Shown: positions 8,141 through 16,935 of the stretch, piece by piece
Layout of the letters: each line of letters opens with the position of its first letter
How positions within the stretch are numbered: the stretch's first letter is position 1
Assembly (NCBI RefSeq): GCF_013359945.1
Contig: NZ_JABWCS010000221.1
Coordinates: forward strand, 434,001-498,000
DNA length: 64,000 bases
Origin: Paenibacillus agri
GTDB taxonomy: Bacteria; Bacillota; Bacilli; Paenibacillales; Paenibacillaceae
Reading direction: 5' to 3'
The notes under the pieces: generated by a model
The model's database searches: none
The model's input: the letters and a program-made list of their open reading frames with translations, nothing else
What the model was told of the DNA's origin: nothing
Program-made: the position numbers and the translations under genes

Positions 8141-9436
8141 ATGAAGAAGTCATGGAAAGTAACGGCAAGCGCAATGATGACAGTATTGCTTCTGGCTGGT
8201 TGTGGTTCTAATAGTGGTGCCAGCAACGGAAGCACTAATGCCGAAACCGGTGGAAAAGGCTCGGAAAAAACAGTTACGCTTAAAATGTTCATCGGGTTGC
8301 CTCGTTTTAAGGATCAGTTTGATCAATACATCGATAAATTTGTTGCCAAAGAAAAAGCAGAGAAAAACATAGATGTGAAAGTCCAATTGGAAATGCCTAA
8401 CTCGGACAACGCATCCCAGATCCTTAAAACAAGACTTGCATCCAACGACGCGCCGGACATTTTCTCCATTCACGCGATCAACGAAATTCCATCTTTCTAC
8501 AAAGCAGGCTATCTTGAAGATCTCACTAGCCAGCCATTTGTAGGTAAGCTACTGGATAGCGTGAAGCCTTCGGTAACCATCGATAACAAAGTCGTAGCGG
8601 TGCCGCTGGAAAGCGTATCTTGGGGTTACTTGTACAACAAGAAAATTTTCTCTGACCTCAAGCTGACACCTCCAACTACGCTGAGTGAAATGAAGACGCT
8701 TGTAGAAACACTGAAGAAAAACAACATCACACCGTTTGAGCTTGCTTATAAAGAATCATGGATTCCACAGTTGTTCCTGCCATTGTCAGTAGGGGCACAA
8801 ATTCAGACAGGAAATAAAGACTTCATCGAACGGATGAACAAAAACGAAGGCTCCTTCGCAGAAATGAAATCCATGTTCGATATCATTGACCTGGTTAATG
8901 CAAACGGCACGAACAAGGCGCTTGAAGTCGGCGGTGACGACGGTGCGGCTGCCTTTGCGAACGGTAAAGCAGCAATGTGGGTACAAGGTCCATGGTATGC
9001 TGAAACCATTCAAAAAGCTAACCCGGACATCGACTTTGGCGTAGCACCACTGCCACTCAGCGACAACCCTGATCAGACACTGATTAACCTGGGTGCTTCC
9101 ACTTCCCTGGTTGTATCGCCAACAAGCAAGAACAAAGATGTTGCTCTGGATTTCATCAACTTCGTTCTGGATGACAAAGAGTCCAGCGGGTTCTACGAAA
9201 GTCTGAAATTTAACCCAGTTGCAACCATCCACAACTATAAGAGCTACCCATGGGTTGATGACGCTACAGTGTATGTAAAAGAAGGCAAAGCTTACCGTGA
9301 TCCATCCATCCCGCAAGCTGTAAAAGATGAAGTGGGTAAAGGGCTGCAAAGCTACTTCTCGAAACAATTGTCGCAGGATGATGTTATTAAGGCACTCGAC
9401 AAAGCTTGGAAAGACTACAATAAAGTAAACAAATAA
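8141..9436 (+). CDS. Carbohydrate ABC transporter substrate-binding lipoprotein
   Basis: A 431-residue extracellular binding protein of the family 1 (MalE/MsmE-like) type. The signal peptide ends in the lipobox LLLAGCGS, so the mature protein is anchored by a lipid on Cys. Typical later motifs are NDAPDIFSIHA, GKAAMWVQGPWYAE and the C-terminal helices. The frame is open to 8087, but GAGGGGG at 8126-8132 fixes the ATG at 8141. It heads an operon with two permeases and no ATPase gene, so a shared MsmX-like ATPase encoded elsewhere is likely. Substrate unknown; oligosaccharide by family. Confidence 0.93.
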   Translation: MKKSWKVTASAMMTVLLLAGCGSNSGASNGSTNAETGGKGSEKTVTLKMFIGLPRFKDQFDQYIDKFVAKEKAEKNIDVKVQLEMPNSDNASQILKTRLASNDAPDIFSIHAINEIPSFYKAGYLEDLTSQPFVGKLLDSVKPSVTIDNKVVAVPLESVSWGYLYNKKIFSDLKLTPPTTLSEMKTLVETLKKNNITPFELAYKESWIPQLFLPLSVGAQIQTGNKDFIERMNKNEGSFAEMKSMFDIIDLVNANGTNKALEVGGDDGAAAFANGKAAMWVQGPWYAETIQKANPDIDFGVAPLPLSDNPDQTLINLGASTSLVVSPTSKNKDVALDFINFVLDDKESSGFYESLKFNPVATIHNYKSYPWVDDATVYVKEGKAYRDPSIPQAVKDEVGKGLQSYFSKQLSQDDVIKALDKAWKDYNKVNK

Positions 9437-9455
9437 AGACTAAAAATAATGGATA

Positions 9456-9500
9456 GGGAGGGCGGAAAGGCCATTTCAACCGAAATTGCCTTTCTCCCTC
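9456..9500 (+). promoter_or_regulatory. Intercistronic mRNA hairpin between binding protein and permease
   Basis: GGGAGGGCGGAAAGGC pairs with GCCTTTCTCCCTC across a short loop, with two mismatches. There is no strong T tract. A stem at this place commonly protects the upstream binding-protein mRNA and lowers permease expression; that role is inference. Confidence 0.55.
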
Positions 9501-9533
9501 TGGTATTTTAAACCTAAAGAGGTGAGTGCCATC

Positions 9534-10415
9534 ATGTTAAAGAAATCCCGCAACCTGCGCTCGATGTTATACTTCGTGGGCCCAGCCTTACTGTTCTATA
9601 CTCTGTTTATGCTCATTCCAACTATTGGCGGGATGTTCTACAGTATTACAGACTGGAACGGGCTGAACCGAAATTATAGTTTTGTCGGCTTTGCCAACTT
9701 TGTCGAAGCGCTGACCGATGACCCGGATTTTATTAATGCCTTACTGTTTACCCTGAAGTACGTTGTAGTAATGGTAATTCTGCAAAATGTGCTGGCTTTG
9801 CTGCTAGCTGTGTTTATTGAATCACGGACACGTTTCAAAGGCTTCTTCCGAACCATCTTCTTCATGCCAAACATGATCAGTTTGATCATTAGTGCATTCA
9901 TGTGGACGTTCGTCTTCACTCAGGTGCTTCCACAGCTCGCTGAAAAAACAGCCTTGCTGTTCCTGGATCAATCCTGGATCGGCGATCCTAAATTCTCCTT
10001 CTTCTCGATTGTCATTGTGTCGTTATGGAATGGTGTAGGATACATGATGATCATTTACTTAGCCGGCCTGCAAGGTGTTCCACAAAGCTTGAAGGAAGCG
10101 GCAGTTATTGACGGTGCCAATCCGGTGCAAACCTTTAGACATATTACACTGCCAATGATTTCTCATGCGATTACAATCTGTTTCTTCCTCACCCTAAACG
10201 GTGCGTTTAAAGTATTTGAAGTTGTATTCGGTTTGACAGGCGGCGGTCCTGGCCGCAGCACACAGGTTATTACGATGAATATTTATGAAGAAGCGTTCTC
10301 CAATAACTTCCGTTATGGATATGCGAGTGCCAAGTCGGTCATTCTGTTCATCATTATCCTGCTTGTCACCTTGATCCAAATTCGCGTAACGAAAAGAAAT
10401 GAGGTGGAGGCATAA
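9534..10415 (+). CDS. Sugar ABC transporter permease, MalF/UgpA-like
   Basis: A 293-residue inner-membrane permease with about six transmembrane helices. The cytoplasmic EAA loop reads SLKEAAVIDGANPVQTFRHITLPMI, which docks the ATPase. The C-terminus has the family motif GLTGGGPGRSTQVI. The open frame begins at 9486, but AGAGGTGAG at 9518-9526 supports the ATG at 9534 (MLKKSRNLRSMLYF). Its stop overlaps the next permease start by one base. Partner of the upstream lipoprotein. Confidence 0.93.
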   Translation: MLKKSRNLRSMLYFVGPALLFYTLFMLIPTIGGMFYSITDWNGLNRNYSFVGFANFVEALTDDPDFINALLFTLKYVVVMVILQNVLALLLAVFIESRTRFKGFFRTIFFMPNMISLIISAFMWTFVFTQVLPQLAEKTALLFLDQSWIGDPKFSFFSIVIVSLWNGVGYMMIIYLAGLQGVPQSLKEAAVIDGANPVQTFRHITLPMISHAITICFFLTLNGAFKVFEVVFGLTGGGPGRSTQVITMNIYEEAFSNNFRYGYASAKSVILFIIILLVTLIQIRVTKRNEVEA

Positions 10416-11242
10416 TGAAAAGCAGCAAACTGTCCTCTACAATCATCCTGATTGTCCTGATCATCGGAGCTGCGCTAGCCTTTTTCCCGATCTATATGGC
10501 GATCATCAACTCCTTCAAGACGCAAGGAGAGATCTTCAAAAACATTTTATCCTTACCTACCCAGCTTCATTTTGAGAACTACAGTCAGGCCTTCGCCAAG
10601 ATTCACCTGTTCAATAGCGTGAAGAACTCTGTCATCGTCTCGGTTGTAGGTATTGGGGGCATCCTGTTGTTCGCTTCCATGGCCGGATACAAGCTGTCCA
10701 GAACACCAGGCAAGCTGAGCAGTGCGTTGTTCTTCCTGTTCATCGCTTCGATGCTGGTACCATTCCACTCGATCATGATCTCGTTGTCCCGTGTCACCAG
10801 AACGCTGGATGTACAAGGTAGCGTGTTTGGTCTGGGACTGATCTATATCGGACTTGGCGTGAACATGGCCGTGTTCCTCTACCATGGATTTGTAAAAGGA
10901 ATTCCTAAGGAGCTTGAAGAGTCGGCTCATATGGACGGATGTGGTGAGTTCCAGACCTTCTTCCGGATCATTCTGCCGCTGCTGCTTCCGATCACTGTTA
11001 CCATTGGTATTCTTGACTTCCTGTGGATCTGGAATGACTTCCTGCTTCCACTGCTTATGCTGACAGACGTGAACAAGTACACCTTGATCTTGTCCACAAA
11101 CATGCTGTTCGGCGAGTACAACAAAGAATGGTCGCTGATTCTGGCCGCTCTGGTACTGACCGCGATTCCAGTTGTTATCATCTACGCTTTCTTCCAACGC
11201 TTTATCATGGAAGGAATCACAGAAGGTGCGGTTAAGGGTTAA
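10415..11242 (+). CDS. Sugar ABC transporter permease, MalG/UgpE-like
   Basis: A 275-residue permease, the second half of the heterodimeric channel. Six hydrophobic helices are visible, beginning with TIILIVLIIGAALAFFPIYMAIINSF. The EAA loop is PKELEESAHMDGCGEFQTFFRIILPLLLP. The start codon overlaps the previous stop (TAATG), so the two permeases are translationally coupled. The gene ends before a strong terminator, making the transporter unit 8141-11242. Confidence 0.93.
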   Translation: MKSSKLSSTIILIVLIIGAALAFFPIYMAIINSFKTQGEIFKNILSLPTQLHFENYSQAFAKIHLFNSVKNSVIVSVVGIGGILLFASMAGYKLSRTPGKLSSALFFLFIASMLVPFHSIMISLSRVTRTLDVQGSVFGLGLIYIGLGVNMAVFLYHGFVKGIPKELEESAHMDGCGEFQTFFRIILPLLLPITVTIGILDFLWIWNDFLLPLLMLTDVNKYTLILSTNMLFGEYNKEWSLILAALVLTAIPVVIIYAFFQRFIMEGITEGAVKG

Positions 11243-11280
11243 TACGAGTTATACTGAAGCGACAACTATACTTAATGGAA

Positions 11281-11328
11281 AACAAGCCGGCAAACACTCG
11301 AAAGAGAGGTTGCCGGCTTGTTCTTTAT
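11281..11328 (+). terminator. Rho-independent terminator of the sugar importer operon
   Basis: A perfect 13-bp stem, AACAAGCCGGCAA / TTGCCGGCTTGTT, with a 16-nt loop and a weak T run. Confidence 0.85.
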
Positions 11329-11419
11329 TTGAATAAGGTATCATTAATTGAACAAATTACGGAGGTGGACAGTCGCTTGTTTCAGCCCTGGTTTGCTTCC
11401 ATCCGCGCGGATACGTAAA

Positions 11420-11605
11420 TAAGCGCATTTTTGTACCTTAATTCCGCGGCAACGAAGGAGAAATGGTGATTAAGCGCATTTTTGTATGTTAATTCTTTGG
11501 GAAGGTCATCTTTTTTAGGATATGTAGGAAAATAAGGTACAAAAATGCTCTTAATTCCCTTTTTCACGCTAAAATCATCAATTTAAGGTACAAAAATGCC
11601 TTTAT
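11420..11605 (+). repeat. Array 1: four-unit F-F-R-R intergenic repeat, family 1
   Basis: Four units of about 24 nt: forward at 11420-11443 and 11471-11493, reverse at 11532-11555 and 11583-11605. The forward unit reads TAAGCGCATTTTTGTACC then TTAATT; its ends TTAAG and CTTAA are inverted. Unit starts are spaced 51, 61 and 51 nt, so unit 1 can pair with unit 4 and unit 2 with unit 3, giving a long two-stage hairpin. It sits between the transporter terminator and the convergent anti-sigma gene. Short open frames through it are repeat artefacts. A second copy with the same layout is at 20192-20377. Confidence 0.85.
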
Positions 11606-11636
11606 ATAAACATTGATTAGATTTTGGGAAACTTTG

Positions 11637-11677
11637 CAGACCGGAGAACTCTAAGTGAAAGAGCCCCAGTCTGTTTT
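11637..11677 (+). terminator. Possible terminator hairpin between array 1 and the anti-sigma gene
   Basis: CAGACCGG and CCCCAGTCTG can form an imperfect stem followed by TTTTT on the + strand. No gene immediately upstream needs it, so its role is unclear. Confidence 0.35.
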
Positions 11678-11694
11678 TAGTGATCAGAATCATT

Positions 11695-13326
11695 CTAAGG
11701 AATGGGAATGGATTTCAGGGCTTCGTTGCGTTCGATTTTAGGGAGATCAAAGCTCCAGTCCACATCGGTATACCGTTTGTCTGTGATGGTGCGTACCAGT
11801 GTCAGCTCCTTAGGTAGGGCAGTGAGTCCTTTGGCGATAAAGTAAGAAGGGCTAGTGCCTGTATTCGGTTTACTAATGGTGGCCTTTTCTCCATCAGTAT
11901 ATGAGCCTCTGAAAACAACCCTGTATTCTTTGCCATCTGGGTCGTGGGCCACCCATTGATCGGCTTTGAATTGGTTGGCAAAGCTACCACTGACCATCAT
12001 CCATGCGGAAATACCGGGTTCATCTTTTATTTCAGTTATTTTCATATCATGGATTTCCAGATGGTCGCCTTGTTTATTAAAAATGACAGGCTGCTGCTTC
12101 AGTTCCTCCGGCCGAAACGTTATGCTATCGTTGGATTTCACTGGAATAGAATAGCCATCCAATACAAAACGAACGTTCATGCTGTCATACGGAAGGTAAG
12201 AGAAGTAGTAGTTCCAATGCAGTGTAGCGGTACCTTCTTCCTCTTTCATTGTGTAGGCGAAGGATCTGTCAACGTATCCTCCATCCTTGGAACTGTTAAT
12301 TCGAGACAGCTCCTGTCCTTTCGCGTCCTCCAAATGGAACATCACCGTCAGCTTATTTCTCAGCTCCATTGGAGTGAGGGCAGCCGCAGCTTCGGGGAGC
12401 GAGGTCGTGAACTTTAGCTGCACACCTGCAGGCGTGTGGACAAGCTGATCCATCTTTACATGAAGTCCTTCCGGGGTAGTGTAGGACTCGTTCAGATCTG
12501 ACGTCACGACTAGACTGTTCGCCTTTTCCATGTCAGCAGTGTAGCTGAAATTCCAGTTTCCCTTCAGCGATTTCTTTCCGTCTTTGCTAGTCTTTAGTTC
12601 GTTCACATTGCTCTGTATGAGAACTTTGTCTTTGGGCTGCTTATCTGGGAAAATGTAGATTAACATAACATACTTCTGTTTGGAATGGTCCGAACCAATG
12701 CGGGTTTCCATAGGCATAATTCCCCGAAGCTGTCCGATATCTTCGCCTTGCTGATCTTTGAGATGCAGTTGTTCAAAATCAAAACGGTCCATCGCCAGTT
12801 CTGCTGGCTGTCCCTTCTCGTCAACAATCTGCAAAGACAAGACCATTCTCGTAGGATCTGCCACAACATCACGTAACATAAGTGTATAGCCCTTGTCAGT
12901 CGCCTGAACATTAGCCTGTTGTACCACCCCAAGCGCTTGCGCCTCCATCAGACCGATATCGAAATCCGGTTTGTTGTCACCAAACATCAGGCTGGGCAGT
13001 GGTGCTGAGTAAGTGTAAGTCTGAACGATTTGTAGAGAATTTCGTACATAAGCCGAGTAAGATGAGACCAGCACAAAGGCCATAAAGGCCGTTCCGATGG
13101 TGACAGCACTGCCCCATTGCAGCTTTTTAATGACTCTGTTTCTGCGCATTCCGGATAATTTCCTTAAGTTCATTCCGGTTGGTGCATCCATTTCTGTGTG
13201 ACGTACTTGTTCCATGACCTGTTCTGTGAAAAAATCAGGAAGCGTTGCCGGTATCACCTGCATTTGGCGTGACATCAGCTCATCCGCATCACGATCATCG
13301 CGATTGGTAAAGCTCCATTTGCTCAC
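11695..13326 (-). CDS. DUF4179-type membrane anti-sigma factor
   Basis: A 543-residue single-pass membrane protein. The N-terminal cytoplasmic part (about 1-70) would bind the sigma factor. The helix KLQWGSAVTIGTAFMAFVLVSS (about 70-92) is the membrane span. The large outer domain matches the DUF4179 pattern seen in Bacillota anti-sigma factors (ALGVVQQANVQATDKGYTL, TRMVLSLQIVDEKGQP). The GTG start has AGGAGG at 13333-13338 and lies within the end of the sigma gene, overlapping it by 32 nt, which implies coupled translation. The outside signal is unknown. Confidence 0.82.
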   Translation of the reverse strand: MSKWSFTNRDDRDADELMSRQMQVIPATLPDFFTEQVMEQVRHTEMDAPTGMNLRKLSGMRRNRVIKKLQWGSAVTIGTAFMAFVLVSSYSAYVRNSLQIVQTYTYSAPLPSLMFGDNKPDFDIGLMEAQALGVVQQANVQATDKGYTLMLRDVVADPTRMVLSLQIVDEKGQPAELAMDRFDFEQLHLKDQQGEDIGQLRGIMPMETRIGSDHSKQKYVMLIYIFPDKQPKDKVLIQSNVNELKTSKDGKKSLKGNWNFSYTADMEKANSLVVTSDLNESYTTPEGLHVKMDQLVHTPAGVQLKFTTSLPEAAAALTPMELRNKLTVMFHLEDAKGQELSRINSSKDGGYVDRSFAYTMKEEEGTATLHWNYYFSYLPYDSMNVRFVLDGYSIPVKSNDSITFRPEELKQQPVIFNKQGDHLEIHDMKITEIKDEPGISAWMMVSGSFANQFKADQWVAHDPDGKEYRVVFRGSYTDGEKATISKPNTGTSPSYFIAKGLTALPKELTLVRTITDKRYTDVDWSFDLPKIERNEALKSIPIP

Positions 13327-13876
13327 TGGAATCCTCCTTTGCTTGAGACCATTGTTTCTTCAACTTCTGCCGGGAACGATGAAGACGGTTCTTGACCTGA
13401 TGCATGGACAATCCTGTAATCTCGCAAATTTCCTCGTAGGTTAATTCATTGGCATAACGAAGCAGGAGGATGATGCGATAACGCTCCGGCAGCCTGACTA
13501 ATCTTCCCTGCCATTCCAGTTCCTCTTCCTTACGCATATACTGTTCCTCTGGTGTAAGGGGGGGACTTGCCTCTCTCAGTAAGGGGAGAGCTGCAAGGCT
13601 GACTTTTTTGCGCCGCTTCAAATCTCTTAAACGATTGATGGCAATCGCGTATAACCAGGCGGCAAAGCTGCTCTGGCTGTTGTGGTCCGGGAGCTTCTGG
13701 TAGGCTTTAATAAAAGATTCCTGTGCCAGATCCTGCGCATCTTGAGCATTCGCGCCCATGCCTAGCAGCAGGCGGTATAAACCGGATTTGTATTTGTCCA
13801 CCAGTAGCGCAAAGGCTTCCCGATTTCCGCCCAGTACCTCCCTGATCACCAGCTTGTCGTCTATCCCTTCATTCAC
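13295..13876 (-). CDS. ECF-type RNA polymerase sigma factor
   Basis: A 193-residue sigma-70 family factor of the extracytoplasmic-function group. Region 2 contains DAQDLAQESFIKAYQKLP and SFAAWLYAIAINRLRDLKRRKK. Region 4 contains LPERYRIILLLRYANELTYEEICEITGLSMHQVKNRLHRSRQKLK. The frame extends to a TTG at 13894, but GGAGG lies inside that extension, so the GTG at 13876 (VNEGIDD) is the better start. It is co-transcribed with the DUF4179 anti-sigma gene and probably autoregulated through its own promoter. Confidence 0.9.
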   Translation of the reverse strand: MNEGIDDKLVIREVLGGNREAFALLVDKYKSGLYRLLLGMGANAQDAQDLAQESFIKAYQKLPDHNSQSSFAAWLYAIAINRLRDLKRRKKVSLAALPLLREASPPLTPEEQYMRKEEELEWQGRLVRLPERYRIILLLRYANELTYEEICEITGLSMHQVKNRLHRSRQKLKKQWSQAKEDSSEQMELYQSR

Positions 13877-14032
13877 TTGGATGCCTCCAGACAAAATCGA
13901 TTTATATATAAGACGTTGCAGACCTGAAAACTTCTCACTTTATGGAAATAATAAAAGCCTGCGACATGCGCAGACCAAGAGAGGGAGAGTATTTTACTTG
14001 TATAATCTCTTACTATGTACATTTAAACTTGT

Positions 14033-14455
14033 TTACTGCTGTCTCTCTTGAGGTGGTCTTCTCATGAATTTACCGTCTTCCTTCTCGAATCCGTACTGAC
14101 TATACAGTCCATGAGCGTCTCGTGTAGCAAGGATACCAGACATCCATTCCAGCTCAGGTGCATTCGTGATGACTTCGATCAGTTTCTTCGAGATGCCTTG
14201 CCCGCGGTAATCTTCCAGCACGAACACATCGCACAAATAATAGGTTGTGGCGCCATCCGTGATCAGCCTTGCGAAAGCAATCATTTGATCCCCATCATAA
14301 ACAGCATAGCAGACAGAGTTTTGAATCGATTTCTTGATCTTCTCAGGAGAGCGTTTATTGGCCCAGTAGCTGGTAGCCAAAAAATCGATTACTGTGGGGA
14401 CGTGAACACGCTCTTGATCATCACTAATCACATATTCTTTGAATGGATACTCCAT
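14033..14455 (-). CDS. GNAT family N-acetyltransferase
   Basis: A 140-residue acetyl-CoA-dependent acyltransferase. Motif A is visible as DVFVLEDYRGQGISKKLIEVI (acetyl-CoA pyrophosphate loop R/QxxGxG/A), followed by the C-terminal GLYSQYGFEKEDGKFM, as in YjdJ/YkkB-like proteins. The frame opens at 14473, but CGGAGGTG directly precedes the ATG at 14455 (MEYPFKEYVI). Monocistronic, divergent from the iron-type AraC gene. Acceptor unknown. Confidence 0.85.
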   Translation of the reverse strand: MEYPFKEYVISDDQERVHVPTVIDFLATSYWANKRSPEKIKKSIQNSVCYAVYDGDQMIAFARLITDGATTYYLCDVFVLEDYRGQGISKKLIEVITNAPELEWMSGILATRDAHGLYSQYGFEKEDGKFMRRPPQERQQ

Positions 14456-14562
14456 AAGACACCTCCGGCACACTATCTGCAGTTCTTATTTGTATTATTG
14501 AGGTATCTGGTATAAAAATCAATAACGGATGGAGGAAGTATATTCTCTTTTCCCTTTACGAT

Positions 14563-14581
14563 GAGAATGGTTATCAATATA
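14563..14581 (+). promoter_or_regulatory. Fur-like box upstream of the AraC-binding protein gene
   Basis: GAGAATGGTTATCAATATA matches the 19-bp Fur consensus GATAATGATTATCATTATC at 15 positions by eye. It lies 46 nt before the chosen start, which fits iron-repressed transcription. Confidence 0.6.
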
Positions 14582-14626
14582 ATGATAGGACAGAGTCGTC
14601 ATAGTGTTGGGAGGATTAAAAAGGCG

Positions 14627-16609
14627 ATGAAGCTATACGATCACATTGCGTTATGGAATCATGCTTCCCTAAAAGTGCTGGATATCCGCCATGGCCTGCT
14701 GGAGACAGGCATGGAGATGCAGAGCTACCGTCTGCCGGCCAGTGCTTTTTTGTATGTTCAACGTGGCAACGCAAGCGTACGGATGGACGATGTGTTGCAC
14801 ACCATGAGCCGTAACCATGTACTGCATGGTGGTCGCGGTGCGCGTCTGAATATTTTAGCAGAGGAAGCCTTCGAATATTATCTGGTCTTGTACAAGGCTG
14901 TTCTGATGCTGCCTGCATCTAAGAAATTAATGCTGCAATTGGAGAGAGATAATCCGTTTCTTCATCAATATAGCTTCGTTCCGCTGTATCCACTTCCTCT
15001 GCGGGGGAAGCTGGAGGAGATGATGGCGAATTGGATGGGGCAGGATCCGCTGAATTCTTTTCATGCACGGTCGTTATTTTATCAATTTGTACATGAGCTT
15101 TTAAGTCAGATCAACACCCAAGGGATTCACCCTGTTCATCCAGATCTGCTGGCACAGGTCGTTCGTTACCTTCAGGATCATTACATGGAGCCTATAACAC
15201 TGGACATTTTGGCCGAAGAGTTTGACTGCAGTGTTAGTTACTTAAGTAAGCTTTTTAAACAGCGAATGAACGAAAGTCCGATCCGGTTTCTGACACGTAC
15301 TCGTATGGAAAGAGCTGTGAATGTTCTGCTTCAAACCGACCTCTCACTACAAGAGATTGCCGAACGGGTCGGATATCCAGACGCCCATACGTTAAGCCGC
15401 AGCTTTAAGAAAATCTATGGATTACCTCCAATGCAATTCAGAACGAGAGTCCAAGCAGGGTCTCTTGTACCGGAATTGCCCGTGTCTAATACGAAATCTG
15501 CCCTTGTTGCTGTTGAGTCCCGATGCTATAGTTTCAATGGTTACGAGAATGATTATCATTTAGACAAAAGAGGGGGATATCCATTGCACAAAGTCACCAA
15601 GTCAACTTCTATGGCTACAGCGGCGCTGTTGTTATGCTTCATACTGTTCATTAGTGCTTGCTCCAGCACATCAAATACCGTAAATAACAATACCGCTGCA
15701 AATCGTGCGCAATCCACAGAGACAAGCCAGGAAACAACCAAAGAGAATTCGAGTACAGGGAATGCAGTTGCAGCAACAAAAACTTATACGGATGCTAAGG
15801 GGACTGTTACGATTCCCACTGATCCGAAACGGATTGTGGACTTAACTGGAAGTGCGATCGGTAATTTGCTTGTGCTGGGTGTAAAGCCGGTGGCTGCGAC
15901 CCAAGATTCGTTAGTTAACCCTTATCACGAAGGAAAGCTGGACGGTATTATTAATATAGGTGAAGAGCCTAATATAGAAGCAATCCTCGCATTGGAACCG
16001 GACCTTATTATTGCATTTGATTACATTGAAGAAGCGCAATATGAACAACTCGCACAAGTTGCCCCGGTGATTAGACTTAAATATGGAGCGGGAACCCCGT
16101 CAGAACTTTTGATGGAGTTCGGGAAAATCACAGGCAAGGAAGATCTCGCTCAGGAATGGGCAGAGAAATGGAAAACTAAAATTGCTGAGGTGAAGCCGAA
16201 GATTACTGAGGTCGTTGGAGACAAGACGGTATCGATTCTTCAGCCGTTTGCCAAAGGCATCTACGCTTGGGGGAATAAGGGCGGCAGAGGCGGCGAGATT
16301 CTATATGATGACCTTGGCCTAAAAGCTCCGGAGACAATCCAGAAAGCGCTTATTGACGGTCCTGAATTTGGAACGGATTTATCACTTGAATTACTGCCCC
16401 AGTATGCTGGCGATTACATCTTTACAAGCAATTGGGGCTGGGACGATGGTAATGCGAATGTTGTGTACGACAGCAAGCTGTGGAAATCGCTCCCGGCGGT
16501 AAAGAATAACCAGGTGTATTTTATTAGTGAAAAGGGTTCCTATTACAACGATCCGATCTCATTGGAAGCGCAGTTGGATTTGATTGTTAAGAGCTTTTTG
16601 GGTAAATAA
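14627..16609 (+). CDS. AraC-type regulator joined in frame to an iron-siderophore-type binding lipoprotein
   Basis: One open frame of 660 residues with two parts. Residues about 1-295 are an AraC regulator: a sensor region, then the double HTH with SVSYLSKLFKQRMNESPIRF and IAERVGYPDAHTLSRSFKKIYG. After a linker of about 45 residues come a hydrophobic segment and lipobox, ALLLCFILFISACSS, and a FecB/FhuD-type domain (TIPTDPKRIVDLTGS, EPDLIIAFDYIEE, ending VKSFLGK). Btr of Bacillus subtilis is an AraC regulator fused to such a domain but lacks a lipobox between them. Start: ATG at 14627 with GGGAGG at 14609-14614; the longer frame runs over the Fur box. An internal Fur box, ribosome site and TTG at 15584 suggest the lipoprotein can also be made alone. 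Confidence 0.85.
   Translation: MKLYDHIALWNHASLKVLDIRHGLLETGMEMQSYRLPASAFLYVQRGNASVRMDDVLHTMSRNHVLHGGRGARLNILAEEAFEYYLVLYKAVLMLPASKKLMLQLERDNPFLHQYSFVPLYPLPLRGKLEEMMANWMGQDPLNSFHARSLFYQFVHELLSQINTQGIHPVHPDLLAQVVRYLQDHYMEPITLDILAEEFDCSVSYLSKLFKQRMNESPIRFLTRTRMERAVNVLLQTDLSLQEIAERVGYPDAHTLSRSFKKIYGLPPMQFRTRVQAGSLVPELPVSNTKSALVAVESRCYSFNGYENDYHLDKRGGYPLHKVTKSTSMATAALLLCFILFISACSSTSNTVNNNTAANRAQSTETSQETTKENSSTGNAVAATKTYTDAKGTVTIPTDPKRIVDLTGSAIGNLLVLGVKPVAATQDSLVNPYHEGKLDGIINIGEEPNIEAILALEPDLIIAFDYIEEAQYEQLAQVAPVIRLKYGAGTPSELLMEFGKITGKEDLAQEWAEKWKTKIAEVKPKITEVVGDKTVSILQPFAKGIYAWGNKGGRGGEILYDDLGLKAPETIQKALIDGPEFGTDLSLELLPQYAGDYIFTSNWGWDDGNANVVYDSKLWKSLPAVKNNQVYFISEKGSYYNDPISLEAQLDLIVKSFLGK
15545..15586 (+). 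promoter_or_regulatory. Internal Fur-like box, ribosome site and TTG start for a separate binding protein
   Basis: GAGAATGATTATCATTTAG at 15545-15563 matches the Fur consensus at 15 of 19 positions, with a perfect 13-bp core. AGAGGGGGA follows at 15569-15577, and a TTG at 15584 is in frame with the lipoprotein half, giving (M)HKVTKSTSMATAALLLC, a normal lipoprotein signal peptide. The product would be 341 residues. The regulator half therefore probably lost its stop codon rather than being a functional fusion. Confidence 0.6.
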
Positions 16610-16655
16610 GGGAGGGGCGGTATCCATTCCGTTCTTTAATCGAATAGGATAGACA

Positions 16656-16688
16656 AAAACGGCCACCTTTTAGAGGTAGCCGTTTTTC
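16656..16688 (+). terminator. Rho-independent terminator, possibly bidirectional
   Basis: AAAAACGGCCACC pairs with GGTAGCCGTTTTT with a small bulge. It lies between the 3' ends of the binding-protein gene and a small gene on the other strand, and has T runs on both strands. Confidence 0.75.
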
Positions 16689-16705
16689 TATATGAGCCCC
16701 TTCCC

Positions 16706-16828
16706 CTAAGGAGCAAACCAAACATGCTGAATAATATACCTAACCACAAAGAAAGCTATGATGATCGAAAAGGCTGTTCCGAGCAGGACCGAAACAATAG
16801 CTTTATCAGAGCGTGTAGCTTTACTCAT
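16706..16828 (-). CDS. Small single-pass membrane protein, unrecognised
   Basis: A 40-residue minus-strand gene. It starts MSKATRSDKA, has one hydrophobic helix, IVSVLLGTAFSIIIAFFVV, and ends RYIIQHVWFAP. A good ribosome site, GAGGTGATG, precedes the ATG. A different open frame on the plus strand (16724-16915) covers the same bases but lacks a ribosome site and has an unlikely composition. I do not recognise a family. The charged start and single helix suggest a membrane micro-protein or subunit. Confidence 0.6.
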   Translation of the reverse strand: MSKATRSDKAIVSVLLGTAFSIIIAFFVVRYIIQHVWFAP

Positions 16829-16935
16829 ATCATCACCTCATGGATTTTCCTAAATTATACAATAAAGAATGGGATTTGTTCATCGGTAAAAGTAAATAAA
16901 ACGGAAGTAACCTAAAGAAGTGAAGAAAATGCTTG

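Noticed and set aside
11382-11567. 61-residue frame on the minus strand through array 1
   Set aside because: It is made almost entirely of two array units and has no ribosome site; an artefact of the repeat.
11420-11605. CRISPR array
   Set aside because: Only four units, half of them inverted, with unequal spacing and no cas genes; not CRISPR.
16724-16915. 63-residue plus-strand frame
   Set aside because: No ribosome site; the overlapping minus-strand micro-gene has one and a membrane-helix composition.
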